A stretch of DNA of 64,000 nucleotides from Limnoglobus roseus (GTDB lineage Bacteria > Planctomycetota > Planctomycetia > Gemmatales > Gemmataceae). The stretch is from contig NZ_CP042425.1 in NCBI RefSeq assembly GCF_008254045.1, positions 2,108,001 through 2,172,000 of the forward strand, read 5' to 3'. Under the pieces are notes generated by a model, which was not told the origin of the DNA, searched no databases, and saw only the letters and a program-made list of their open reading frames with translations. Both the position numbers and the translations under genes were made by a program. This document shows, in pieces, positions 17,494-25,826 of this stretch (position 1 is the first letter of the stretch; every line of letters begins with the position of its first letter).

Positions 17494-19059
17494 ATGAAGA
17501 AACCTCACCGTCGCGGCTTCCTGAAGACCGCCGCCGTCGCCGGCACCGCGATCTCGATGACCGCCCAGAGCTACGGCAAGATCGTCGGGGCCAACGGCGC
17601 CGCCCGCATCGGCTTCATTGGCGTCGGCGGCCGTTGCCAGCAGCACATCGACGTGTCCCTTCGTCGCAAGGAACTGACCAAGGACATCGACCTCGTCGCC
17701 GCGTGCGACGTGTGGGACGGCGACCAGTCGAAGGGCAAGGGCAAGGGCCAGGGCTTGCAACCGTCCGCGAAGCGGATGGGCGTCACCGCGGCCGACCACA
17801 TCGTCAAAGACTACCGCAAACTGCTCGACCTGAAGGACGTGGACGTCGTCTTCATCGGCACACCGGACCACTGGCACGCGAAGCAGACCATCGACGCGAT
17901 GCAGGCCGGCAAGCACGTCTACTGCGAAAAGCCGATGACCCGGACCATCGCCCAGGCGCAGGCCGTGGTGGACACCTGGAAGAAGACCGGCAAGGTCATG
18001 TCCGTCGGCGTGCAGAGCATGGCCGACCCGACGTGGCTGAAGGCGAAGGAAGTGATCGCGTCCGGCAAGATCGGGCACGTCATGCAGGCCCAGACGCGGT
18101 ACTACCGGAACTCGCTCGTTGGCCAGTGGCGGTACTACAACCTGACGAAGACGATGACCCCGCAGACGGTGGACTGGAAGACGTTCCTCGGCGAGGGCGT
18201 CGAGGTCGCCGGCGAGCCGCTCGGGCCGACCGAGAAGGAGTTCCCGTTCGACCGGGCCGTGTTCGCCCAGTGGCGGTGCTACTGGCCGTTCGGCGGCGGC
18301 ATGTTCACCGACCTCTTCGTCCACCAGGTCACGCACCTGATCGAAGCGATGGGCGTCCGCTACCCCCGCCGCGTGGTCGGCGGCGGCGGCCTGTACCTGG
18401 AGTACGACGGCCGCGACGTGCCGGACGTGTCGATGGTGTGCGCCGACTACGACGAAGGCTGCCAGATGTTCGTCACGGCCACCATGTGCAACGACTACCC
18501 GATCGACGAAGTCATCCGCGGGAAGACGGGCACGATCAAGTTCATCCCGCTGATCGGCGACATCATGAAGGGGTTCGAGATCATCCCGCAGGACGCCAGC
18601 GGCAAGGCCCGCGGCCCCGGTGACGCCCAGAACGCGAAGGGCGAACTCGTCGAGAGCGGGTTCGTGGCCCCGGGCGGGTACGAGATGACGAAGGACGGCG
18701 TCTCGGCGAACGCGGCCCTGACGTACGCCCTCTGGGACAACTTCCTGAAGTGCGTGGCCAGCGGCAACCAGGGCACCCTGAGCACGCCGGAACTCGGGGC
18801 GGCGTCGTTCAGCACGGTCAACATGGGCGTGCAGAGCTACCGCAACGACAAGGTCGTCTACTGGGACAAGGAGAAGCGGGCCACGACCGAGAGCAACGGG
18901 GCGTGGGCCGCGGAGTGGGAGAAGCGGAGCAAGGCCCGTGGCAAGGCGAACCAAGTGATGGGCTGGCACGGCGGCGACGCCGGCAGCAGCATCACCCCGC
19001 CGGAAGACGCGAAGCTCGGCGGCCCGTGGGTCAACGGCCAGGACCCCGCCGGGGCGTAG
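17494..19059 (+). CDS. Gfo/Idh/MocA family oxidoreductase with Tat signal
   Basis: A 521-residue NAD(P)-dependent sugar/inositol-type dehydrogenase, predicted to be exported by Tat: the start reads MKKPHRRGFLKTAAVAGTA. The Rossmann fold follows as ARIGFIGVGGR, then IDLVAACDVWD, VFIGTPDHWHAKQ and the family signature KHVYCEKPMTRT. The C-terminal beta-sheet domain contains GGMFTDLFVHQVTHLIEAM. These exported versions are strongly expanded in planctomycetes; the substrate is unknown. A terminator at 19080 closes the transcript. A second one, of a different subfamily, is at 32494. Confidence 0.93.
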   Translation: MKKPHRRGFLKTAAVAGTAISMTAQSYGKIVGANGAARIGFIGVGGRCQQHIDVSLRRKELTKDIDLVAACDVWDGDQSKGKGKGQGLQPSAKRMGVTAADHIVKDYRKLLDLKDVDVVFIGTPDHWHAKQTIDAMQAGKHVYCEKPMTRTIAQAQAVVDTWKKTGKVMSVGVQSMADPTWLKAKEVIASGKIGHVMQAQTRYYRNSLVGQWRYYNLTKTMTPQTVDWKTFLGEGVEVAGEPLGPTEKEFPFDRAVFAQWRCYWPFGGGMFTDLFVHQVTHLIEAMGVRYPRRVVGGGGLYLEYDGRDVPDVSMVCADYDEGCQMFVTATMCNDYPIDEVIRGKTGTIKFIPLIGDIMKGFEIIPQDASGKARGPGDAQNAKGELVESGFVAPGGYEMTKDGVSANAALTYALWDNFLKCVASGNQGTLSTPELGAASFSTVNMGVQSYRNDKVVYWDKEKRATTESNGAWAAEWEKRSKARGKANQVMGWHGGDAGSSITPPEDAKLGGPWVNGQDPAGA

Positions 19060-19067
19060 GACGAGTG

Positions 19068-19092
19068 CGGAATTCGGAACGCGGAGCGCGGG
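19068..19092 (+). repeat. Short heptamer array, CGGAATT/CGGAACG type
   Basis: CGGAATT, CGGAACG, CGGAGCG then CGGG, directly after the oxidoreductase gene. Its last repeats form the left arm of the terminator that follows. Confidence 0.7.
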
Positions 19093-19120
19093 ATGAAACC
19101 CGCGATCCGCGTTTTCGTTT
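19080..19120 (+). terminator. Terminator hairpin after the Gfo/Idh/MocA gene
   Basis: A 13-bp stem (19080-19092 with 19099-19111, one mismatch) and ATGAAA loop, then TTTTCGTTT. It lies between two convergent transcripts and touches the stop codon of the small membrane peptide on the other strand. Confidence 0.8.
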
Positions 19121-19226
19121 ATCGAGTCTTTGATCGCGTGAGATGTTGGAGTGACCGGATCAAGAAGTAAGCACCGGCGAGCAGTAGGAGGAAGAACAGC
19201 ATCCCGACGTTGTTCAAATCTTCCAT
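19119..19226 (-). CDS. 35-residue single-pass membrane peptide downstream of the cyclase
   Basis: A short frame encoding MEDLNNVGMLFFLLLLAG followed by AYFLIRSLQHLTRSKTR: an acidic N-terminus, one hydrophobic helix of about 17 residues and a basic C-terminal tail, the charge pattern of an N-out membrane peptide. AAGGAG lies 7 bases before the ATG, and the gene begins 23 bases after the adenylate cyclase stop on the same strand, so co-expression is likely. It ends at the base of a terminator. No family recognised. The ribosome-binding site and membrane topology are the case for it being real. Confidence 0.6.
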   Translation of the reverse strand: MEDLNNVGMLFFLLLLAGAYFLIRSLQHLTRSKTR

Positions 19227-19249
19227 CGTGGTGCTCCTTCCACCGTCGG

Positions 19250-20569
19250 TCACGCCGCCGGTGTTTCGGCGGCGGTGGGGCGGCCGCAGAGGAACCACGC
19301 CCGCACTTCGCCCCGGCCCTTCAACGTGATGACGCCGCGTTCCTCGAAATGGTAGCGGTCGGCCAGCAACCGGTGCGTGGTGTCGCTCACCTGAATGCGG
19401 CCGGCGATCCCGTGCGATTCCATCCGGCTGGCGGTGTTCACCGTGTCGCCCCAGATGTCGTAGGCGAACTTCTTCCGCCCGATGACGCCGGCCACCACCG
19501 GCCCGGTGTGGATGCCGATGCGGACGTTGATCGCCAGGCCGGTCGCCACCGAGTACGCCTCCAACCCCGCCTGCATGTCCAGCGCGAGGTCGCAGACCGC
19601 CCCGGCGTGGTCCGCCCCCATCGGTGGCAACCCGCCCACCACCATGTAGGCGTCGCCGATCGTCTTGATCTTCTCCACCCCGTGCTGGTCGGCACTGTGG
19701 TCGAACAGCGAGAAGATGTCGTTGAGCACGTTCACGACGTCCGGGCCGGACATGGCGGCGGCCAACGGCGTGAACCCGACGATGTCGGCGAAGAGAACGG
19801 TGACCGACGGGAAGTTGTCCGCGATGGTGCCCGGCTCGTGCTTGAGCCGCTCGGCGATCGGGGCCGGCAGGATGTTCAGCAGCAGCGCTTCGGACCGGGC
19901 CAACGCCCGGGCGAGCCGCGCCTCAGTGCGGTGCACGACCACGTCGAAGTAAATCGTGGACCCGGTCGCCCCGGCCAGCGAGCCGATGACATTCAGGTAG
20001 CAGAGCACTTCCAGTTCCAGCGGGTCGAGGACCACCATGGGCGTCTGGTTTCGCATCATGAGGATTTCGACGGCCGTCATGATGATGCTGACCGTGGCGA
20101 GTACGACCCGGGGCCGCATCTCGTGGCCGCGGTACGCCAGGAAGGCGACGGTGACGAACGCGAAGTTGTAGAACACGTACCCGGCTTGCAGGCCGAGCAG
20201 GAGCGTGAACGCGAACCCGTGGACGACGGCCTCTAGAAAGCCGAGGGCCATCGCCGTGTGCTGCCGGCCGGACCGGAGGACGAGGATGGTCATGACGTAC
20301 CACGAAACCGACCCGCAGTTGGTGCCGACCGCCCACCACCGGCCGAAACTGGCGTACCAAATAATGAGCGCGACGTGAATCGACCCGGCGATCGACAGCA
20401 GGATCAGCCGCATGATGTACACCCGTCGATCCTCCTCGGGGATCGACGGGCGGATGTAGAGGAAGGCGTCGTGGACGCGGTGGGCGAATCGGCCGATGGC
20501 CGACGATGACGACGGGGGCGGCAATTCGATGCGGGCCACTTCCTGCGTCCGGACGACATCCCTCTGCAT
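19250..20569 (-). CDS. Membrane-bound class III adenylate/guanylate cyclase
   Basis: A 439-residue protein. Residues about 50-200 hold five or six hydrophobic helices (MRLILLSIAGSIHVALIIWY, AVVHGFAFTLLLGLQ, VILATVSIIMT-like). A linker and the cyclase homology domain follow: VTVLFADIVGFTPLA (first metal Asp), VEKIKTIGDAYMVVGG (purine-selecting Lys and second metal Asp), RIGIHTGPVVAG, and AYDIWGDTVNTASRM with the transition-state Asn and Arg. Lys and Asp at the base-selecting sites fit ATP as substrate. All catalytic positions are present, so it should be active as a homodimer. There is no recognisable ligand-sensing domain other than the membrane part. It is followed by the 35-residue membrane peptide. 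Confidence 0.92.
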   Translation of the reverse strand: MQRDVVRTQEVARIELPPPSSSSAIGRFAHRVHDAFLYIRPSIPEEDRRVYIMRLILLSIAGSIHVALIIWYASFGRWWAVGTNCGSVSWYVMTILVLRSGRQHTAMALGFLEAVVHGFAFTLLLGLQAGYVFYNFAFVTVAFLAYRGHEMRPRVVLATVSIIMTAVEILMMRNQTPMVVLDPLELEVLCYLNVIGSLAGATGSTIYFDVVVHRTEARLARALARSEALLLNILPAPIAERLKHEPGTIADNFPSVTVLFADIVGFTPLAAAMSGPDVVNVLNDIFSLFDHSADQHGVEKIKTIGDAYMVVGGLPPMGADHAGAVCDLALDMQAGLEAYSVATGLAINVRIGIHTGPVVAGVIGRKKFAYDIWGDTVNTASRMESHGIAGRIQVSDTTHRLLADRYHFEERGVITLKGRGEVRAWFLCGRPTAAETPAA

Positions 20570-20754
20570 TCCAACCCCTAAGACAAGCGGAAATCCAACG
20601 AGAACACCCTTGTCATGCTACGCGACGGCCGGCCCCGGTCGAGGAAAACACGACCGGCGTTTCCTCCCGCCGGGGGTTGTTGGTTGGTGCCATTGTTCTG
20701 GCCTTGACGAGATCGAGGTCGGAGTTATTTTCGTCTCCCCACGAGGACGAACCC

Positions 20755-21144
20755 ATGGCGCGCCGGACCAAACGGATGATCATTCTCGCGGCCGCCCTTT
20801 TAAGTGGCGGCTGTGGAACCGTCGCGAACGTCGCGCTCCCGCTCGAAGCATCCGTGAACGTGGGACCGGAAGCGTCGTTCGAAGAGAAGGCAGCGTCACG
20901 AATCAACTGTCCGCCACCACGACTGGTCTACGGCGGCGTTCAGTTCGACTACTCCGTCCTCTGTTCGCTCGCCCGGGGTCGGTGGTCCTATCTGAACCTG
21001 ATCTATGTCCCGATGGCCACCCTTGACTTGCCCCTCTCGGCCGTCGGCGACACCGTGACCCTTCCGGTCACCCTCGCCCGGCTCCTGAGCGGGCGGGAGG
21101 CGGGCATACCCGATCCGCCGGCCCCGCTTCCGACGGAACGATAG
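20755..21144 (+). CDS. YceK/YidQ-like lipoprotein
   Basis: A 129-residue lipoprotein. The start at 20755 (MARRTKRMIILAAALLSGGC) gives a normal signal peptide with lipobox LLSGGC; longer in-frame starts lack this. The rest matches the YceK/DUF1375 pattern: VYGGVQFD, then a C-terminal LDLPLSAVGDTVTLPVTL, which in the family marks a conserved pair of motifs of unknown function. It is probably attached to a membrane facing the periplasm. TTGACG at 20704 followed by an AT-rich patch may be its promoter. It converges with the next gene, whose stop lies 3 bases away. Confidence 0.75.
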   Translation: MARRTKRMIILAAALLSGGCGTVANVALPLEASVNVGPEASFEEKAASRINCPPPRLVYGGVQFDYSVLCSLARGRWSYLNLIYVPMATLDLPLSAVGDTVTLPVTLARLLSGREAGIPDPPAPLPTER

Positions 21145-21147
21145 CCC

Positions 21148-21516
21148 TCACCGCACCGGCGTCTTGCGGTAGGCCACGGCGAAGAGCGCGAGCCAAATCA
21201 AGTCGAGCGATGCGAAGATCAGCAGCGTCGCGGGAACCCGTTGTTGCGCGAACAGCACGAACGCGGCCACACCGAACGCGGCCTTCTCCAACATGCCGGG
21301 GATCATGAGTGGCCGGTACCGCACCGGGTCCCGCGCGATGAGCAGGAACGCGACCTGCCAGGCGACGGCAATGCCGACGAAGCCGTAGTAGAACTCCGGG
21401 TGCGTGACCGGCGGCGGGAAGTCGCGGCCGACCTGATCTTCCAGGAAGAACTGCGGCACGAGGATCAGCAGCCCGTAGAGGCCGCCGAGCCAAAAGACCC
21501 ACCGGGCGAATTGCAT
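21148..21516 (-). CDS. Small four-helix integral membrane protein, hypothetical
   Basis: A 122-residue protein with four predicted membrane helices (FWLGGLYGLLILVPQFFL; YYGFVGIAVAWQVAFLLI; AAFGVAAFVLFAQ; LLIFASLDLIWLALFAVAY). The start at 21516 is chosen because GGAGGG lies just upstream and the longer form adds only eight polar residues. Function unknown. It sits downstream of the FadL-like gene with a 39-base gap on the same strand. Confidence 0.75.
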   Translation of the reverse strand: MQFARWVFWLGGLYGLLILVPQFFLEDQVGRDFPPPVTHPEFYYGFVGIAVAWQVAFLLIARDPVRYRPLMIPGMLEKAAFGVAAFVLFAQQRVPATLLIFASLDLIWLALFAVAYRKTPVR

Positions 21517-21555
21517 CTTTGTCCCTCCGTCGCGGTCCACGCGGCTCGGCCACCG

Positions 21556-22953
21556 TTACTCTACGACGGCCGGAATTTCCGTCGTCGCGTTCGACCGGAC
21601 GAGGCAAGAGGGGCGGCGGGTCGGGCCGAACGCGACGCTCGCACCGAACGCGATCGAGTCGAACCCGACGGAACTGGTCAGCGACGTTCCCGGAACCGCA
21701 CCGGCGGGCAGGACGAGCGGCCCTGTGATCGAGTTCTTGAACCCGTGCAGGTAGGCGACGTTCATGCTCAGGCTGTCCGTGACCGCCCACGACGCCCCGA
21801 CGGTGACAGTGTGCTCGATGATCGTGCTCGACGCGAGGTTGAACGAAGTCTGACCGTCCGGGATCGGGTTGCTGCCGTAGCTGTAGCCGGACCGCAAGGT
21901 GAGGCGGTCGGTGGCGCGGTACTGCGCCCCGACGGCGACGGCGAACACGTTCTCGAAGCCGAGGCCCGCCGCCGAGCCGAACCCCGTGAACCCCTGGCCG
22001 CCGTACCCGCGGGCGTTGGCGTAGTTCAGGTACCGCAGGTCCGTGGACAGCACCCACCGATCGAACCCGGTGTACGACAGACCCCACGAGCAGAGCATCG
22101 GCAGTTCCAGGTGGACCAAGGCGTTCCGCGGGCGGCCGATCTCATCCGTCGTGTTGTACCGGAACGGCTCGGACCACTGCGTGCTCTTGTACGAGAAGCC
22201 GGTCGCCCAGGTGTCGCCGCGGTAGTAGAGGCCGAGGATGAACCCGGCCCCCCACGAGTTGCGGGTCTGCAGGGCCGACGGGTAGTTGGCGAAGCCGTCG
22301 CCGTTAGCGTCGTCCGGCCGCAGCGACTGGCCGGGGTTGAACTGCAACCGGCCGAGGTCGATTGTCGGCCCGCCGCCGACGGACAGGCGGTCGGTCAATT
22401 GGTACGACGCGGCCGGGTTGATTTGCAGCACCTGATAGTCGGAGAAGATCGGCCCGGCCCCGACGCCGACGGGTGCCCGCGGCGACAGGATCGGGTTCGT
22501 CTGGCTGCCGGGGTAGTCCACGCCGAACCCGGCGACGGCATTCAGGCTCATGCCCAGGGCCAGCCGCGGCTGGTCTTCCGGCCGGTACACCAGCCCGGCG
22601 TTCGGCAGCGGGTAGACGGTGGAGTTACTCTTCGTCTGCCCGGCCAGCGGGATTGGCGGCACGCCGGCCCCGAAGGCGTTGGCCGCGAACCGGGACGCGA
22701 GCGAACTGTCGATGAGCAGCATTTCCGCGCCGAAGTCTACCTGCGAGCGATCGAACCCGGAGAGCGTGGCCGGGTTCCAGTACGTGGCCGAACTCGGGCT
22801 GAGCGGCGTTGCCACCGCCACGCCGCCCATCGAGCGGTTGACCGGCCCGGACGCGGTGATGATCGGCCCGTACTGTGCCACGGCCACGTTCGAGGCAAGA
22901 ATCAAGCAAGCCAAGACAACCCCGAGTCTAACGGGGGAACGCAACGGGGGCAT
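21556..22953 (-). CDS. OmpP1/FadL/TodX-family outer-membrane transporter
   Basis: A 465-residue beta-barrel protein, family of long-chain fatty acid and hydrocarbon porins. The start at 22953 gives a signal peptide (PVRLGVVLACLILASNVAVA) directly followed by the mature N-terminus. FadL landmarks are the N-terminal GGVAVATPLSPSSATYWNPA, with the NPA motif of the hatch, and many strands of alternating polarity later on (FSYKSTQWSEPFRYNT; WGLSYTGFDRWVLSTDLRYL; DSLSMNVAYLHGFKNSITG). It implies an outer membrane. Neighbouring genes do not indicate the substrate. The longer frame upstream is compositionally unlike the protein and is rejected. Confidence 0.85.
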   Translation of the reverse strand: MPPLRSPVRLGVVLACLILASNVAVAQYGPIITASGPVNRSMGGVAVATPLSPSSATYWNPATLSGFDRSQVDFGAEMLLIDSSLASRFAANAFGAGVPPIPLAGQTKSNSTVYPLPNAGLVYRPEDQPRLALGMSLNAVAGFGVDYPGSQTNPILSPRAPVGVGAGPIFSDYQVLQINPAASYQLTDRLSVGGGPTIDLGRLQFNPGQSLRPDDANGDGFANYPSALQTRNSWGAGFILGLYYRGDTWATGFSYKSTQWSEPFRYNTTDEIGRPRNALVHLELPMLCSWGLSYTGFDRWVLSTDLRYLNYANARGYGGQGFTGFGSAAGLGFENVFAVAVGAQYRATDRLTLRSGYSYGSNPIPDGQTSFNLASSTIIEHTVTVGASWAVTDSLSMNVAYLHGFKNSITGPLVLPAGAVPGTSLTSSVGFDSIAFGASVAFGPTRRPSCLVRSNATTEIPAVVE

Positions 22954-23084
22954 GGGCAGATGTCCGGGAAGGAGGTGGGATACTGGCACGAGAGAACTTT
23001 CGGCCCCGCGTTCGAGTGAACTTGAGCCGATTGTGTCGGATGTGCCGGACGTGGTGAAGAGGGGGACTTGGAGGGCAACGGACG

Positions 23085-23999
23085 TTACTGCCCGCGGGCC
23101 GTCGCGGTCGGGAAGTCGCTCTTCGTGAGGTGGTCGGCCAGCGCCTGGTTCGGGTCGTTGAGCGCGTCGCGGAGTTTCGGCAGCAGAGGGCCGGGGGTCG
23201 ACGTGGATCGCAGTTGTTGCACGTATTCGAGCAGCACGCCACGAGCGGCCGGCTCGCCGCGGAGCATGAGGTGGACCCACGCCCACGCCTCGCGGTACTC
23301 CGGCTTCTCCATCTGGTTCACCTGCCCGAGTTTCTCCAGGCGGGCCAGGTCCGGCTGGAACGGGCCGCGGCGGAGCACTTCCAGGTGCGACGTGTTGATG
23401 CCGTTGTGATTCGCCGGCAGTTCGAAGAAGCCCGCCAGGCCCTCGTCGAGCCACAGCGGCACGCCCTTGAGCACGCTGTGCAGGGTGGCGTGCGTCAGTT
23501 CGTGGCGGAGGTCCATCCGCAGGTTCTCGCTCATCCAGGTGAAAACGAGCAGGTCGTCGCCACTGCCGCCCCGCGGTTCGGCGACGAAGTACGCCCGGCG
23601 GTTCGGGAACTTCGGGTACCGGGACTTCAGGAAGGCGTCGTACTTGTCCTGCGTGTCGAACAGGAAGACCTGGATCATCGATTCGCCCGGCGGCAGGCGG
23701 AGTTCCGTTTGAATCTGGTCCGGCAGTTCGCCGAGTTCGCGGAAGAGCGGGTCGTGCTGGTCGAGTGGGGAATCGGAGTAGAAGACGTACTGCCCGACAC
23801 GGAGCCAGTGTTGCGCGGGCCGCTTGGCCGGGGCGGTAGTGACTTTGTCGGCGGCCGGTTCCGGCGTGCCGGCGGGCATCGGGCCGTTCTGGCGGAACGA
23901 CTCGCAGCCGGCGATGGCCAGGCCGAACCAGGCGACGGCCGCCAGAAGGGCGACGGCGTGCCGCCGGCGGGCGACGGGCTGTTCAGGCTGTGGCGTCAT
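23085..23999 (-). CDS. DUF1570 lipoprotein, probable zinc metallopeptidase
   Basis: A 304-residue lipoprotein: Arg-rich signal peptide with lipobox AIAGC (Cys32), an Ala/Pro-rich linker, then a gluzincin-like domain. The zinc motif is HELTH at 166-170, with the third-ligand segment WLDEGLAGFFE starting at 183, as in DUF1570 proteins. Such proteins are likely peptidases, but no substrate is known. It lies 131 bases upstream of the FadL-like gene on the same strand. Confidence 0.85.
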   Translation of the reverse strand: MTPQPEQPVARRRHAVALLAAVAWFGLAIAGCESFRQNGPMPAGTPEPAADKVTTAPAKRPAQHWLRVGQYVFYSDSPLDQHDPLFRELGELPDQIQTELRLPPGESMIQVFLFDTQDKYDAFLKSRYPKFPNRRAYFVAEPRGGSGDDLLVFTWMSENLRMDLRHELTHATLHSVLKGVPLWLDEGLAGFFELPANHNGINTSHLEVLRRGPFQPDLARLEKLGQVNQMEKPEYREAWAWVHLMLRGEPAARGVLLEYVQQLRSTSTPGPLLPKLRDALNDPNQALADHLTKSDFPTATARGQ

Positions 24000-24082
24000 G
24001 CCGGCCGTCTCCGGGTGCGGTGTCAGCCAGGTTGTATCGGTTGTGACGAGCAGAGAACTTCAGTTCGATACCGGAGAACCGA

Positions 24083-25810
24083 TCACGCTAAAGGCCGGCC
24101 GCTCCGTTGGTTCTTCGCCACCTTCGCCAGGGTCTCCCGGCTGACGCCCCGCCACCAGTCCTTCCAGCCTTCCGAGCCGTGCAAACCCCAGGCGAGGTAA
24201 GCCCGCAGGAAGCGCAGGCAGTCGGTCCGCGTGACGGCCGGGTGGCGGATGAAGCTGGCGTTCAGCCGGGCGAGGTTCTTGACGCGGTCCGTGCGATCGA
24301 CTGCCCGCCCCGGCACGACGCCGACGAGGTCGATCAACACCGGCACGGCGGCCGCGAGGTCCGGGTGAACGCCGCTCATCAAAATGTTCGGGGCTTTCAG
24401 ATCACGGTGGGCGACCTGTTTCTCGTGCATCAGGCGGATCAGTCGGCCGAGAGAGTTGGACCACGAACGCACGATGCGGCGGCGCTCCGCGGCGGGCTTC
24501 GCCGTCGCGACGGCCGTCGCTTCCACAAGGTCCATCGCGTCCGGCACCCGCTCGGCCAACAAGTAGCCCTCGGACGGGCAGCCGAGGCGATGGCGGTGCA
24601 GCACCAGCAGGGGCCGGGCCGTCGGCAGGCCGCGGTCGAGCAGGTTGTGGCCGAACGACCAAGACCGCATCGCCGTCGAACGGCGGAGCTTGTTCTTTGC
24701 CAGGATCACCGGCGACTTCACGCGGAATCGCTTGAAGATGGCGACGGTCGTGCCGGTCGCGGTCGGGACCGACAAGGTGACGACGGTCGAGCTGCGCGAG
24801 TCCTTCAGCACCTTGTTCGCCGGGTCGCGGAACGGGGCGTCCGGGTCGGCGAGGAGTTCTTGCACGAAGGCGGCCGGCAGGTCGCGCACGGCGTGGCCGG
24901 CCACGGACCCGCGGCGGAGGCGCTGGTACTGGCGGTTGCTCTTTTGATAGCGGTCGAGGCGGCTGTTCCAGAACCGGGCGTTCGACTGCTCCGTGCGGCG
25001 TTCGACTTCCTTTGCCAGCTTCGCCAGCGCCACCGGGCAGGCGGTTGGCAGCGTCGTGCGGTGTTGGACGTAAGCCCGCCAGAACGCCCGGCGGTCGGTC
25101 CGCGTGGCCCGCAGTTGGAACCAGCGGTTGAGCAGCACGAGGTTGTCGAGGCTCTGCCGCCACGTCAGCGGGCGGCCGAAGCGGATGGCGTGCAGGTCGA
25201 TGAGCGTGAACCGCGGCCGGCCGCCTTCGAACGTCACGAGCAGGTTGCCGGGGTGCGGGTCGGGGTGGGCGACGCCGGCGTCGTGCATGTGGGCCATCAC
25301 CCGGCCGAGTTCGTGGCTAGACGCCCGGCGGTCGATCGGGGACAGCCCTTCGAGGTACTTCTCGAACGGGACGGCGTTCGCCTCCCACCGCGTCAAGAAG
25401 AAGCTCTCGCCCGGCGAATAGCGGTGGCGGCTGCCCCACGCGAGCGGTTCGACGGCGGCAATGCCGTGCCGGCGGAGGGCGAGCGCGTGGTCGAACTCCA
25501 GCCGCGACTTCGAGCCGCGGAAGATTTCCCGCCACCACGCCCGCGGGCCGTTGACACGGCACTGCTTGACGATCATCGTGCCGTCGGGCAGGGCGACGCG
25601 GTAGACGGTCCGCTGGGAGTTCAGTTTGAGCACCTCGACCGCCCCGTCGCGAATCCAGGCTTCAAGGGGCGGACCGTCGGGGCCGAAGAGTTCGTCGCCG
25701 GCCGGGAGGACGTGCCAGTGATAGCCGCCGGTGTGGACGGCGCGGGGCCGCCCGCCGCCGACGGGGGCGCGGGGGACGAGGCCAACGATTTGCAGCACGC
25801 CACGGAGCAT
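24083..25810 (-). CDS. Double WaaP/Kdo-type kinase (two lipopolysaccharide-kinase-like domains in one protein)
   Basis: A 575-residue protein with two protein-kinase-like domains of the WaaP/KdkA group, which phosphorylate LPS core sugars. The first (about 45-260) has VKQC as the ATP lysine, HPDPHPGNLL as catalytic loop and TLIDLHAIRFG as metal loop. The second (about 330-550) has IFKRF, HRDLKAPNILMS and VLIDLVGVVPG. Both catalytic Asp residues and Asn are kept, so both halves may be active. The start at 25810 avoids a frame running into the upstream gene. It follows a glycosyltransferase by 16 bases, so the pair probably modifies a surface glycolipid or polysaccharide. Confidence 0.85.
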   Translation of the reverse strand: MLRGVLQIVGLVPRAPVGGGRPRAVHTGGYHWHVLPAGDELFGPDGPPLEAWIRDGAVEVLKLNSQRTVYRVALPDGTMIVKQCRVNGPRAWWREIFRGSKSRLEFDHALALRRHGIAAVEPLAWGSRHRYSPGESFFLTRWEANAVPFEKYLEGLSPIDRRASSHELGRVMAHMHDAGVAHPDPHPGNLLVTFEGGRPRFTLIDLHAIRFGRPLTWRQSLDNLVLLNRWFQLRATRTDRRAFWRAYVQHRTTLPTACPVALAKLAKEVERRTEQSNARFWNSRLDRYQKSNRQYQRLRRGSVAGHAVRDLPAAFVQELLADPDAPFRDPANKVLKDSRSSTVVTLSVPTATGTTVAIFKRFRVKSPVILAKNKLRRSTAMRSWSFGHNLLDRGLPTARPLLVLHRHRLGCPSEGYLLAERVPDAMDLVEATAVATAKPAAERRRIVRSWSNSLGRLIRLMHEKQVAHRDLKAPNILMSGVHPDLAAAVPVLIDLVGVVPGRAVDRTDRVKNLARLNASFIRHPAVTRTDCLRFLRAYLAWGLHGSEGWKDWWRGVSRETLAKVAKNQRSGRPLA

Positions 25811-25826
25811 CAGACGCTCACATCCA

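Noticed and set aside
16657-18969. 770-residue frame antisense to the esterase and Gfo/Idh/MocA genes
   Set aside because: Spans two well-supported genes and carries no recognisable domain.
21241-23019. 592-residue plus-strand frame across the FadL-like gene
   Set aside because: No motif; the minus strand has a signal peptide and FadL landmarks.
22954-23454. In-frame N-terminal extension of the FadL-like protein
   Set aside because: Pro/Arg-rich, antisense-like composition overlapping the DUF1570 gene; a proper signal peptide starts at 22953.
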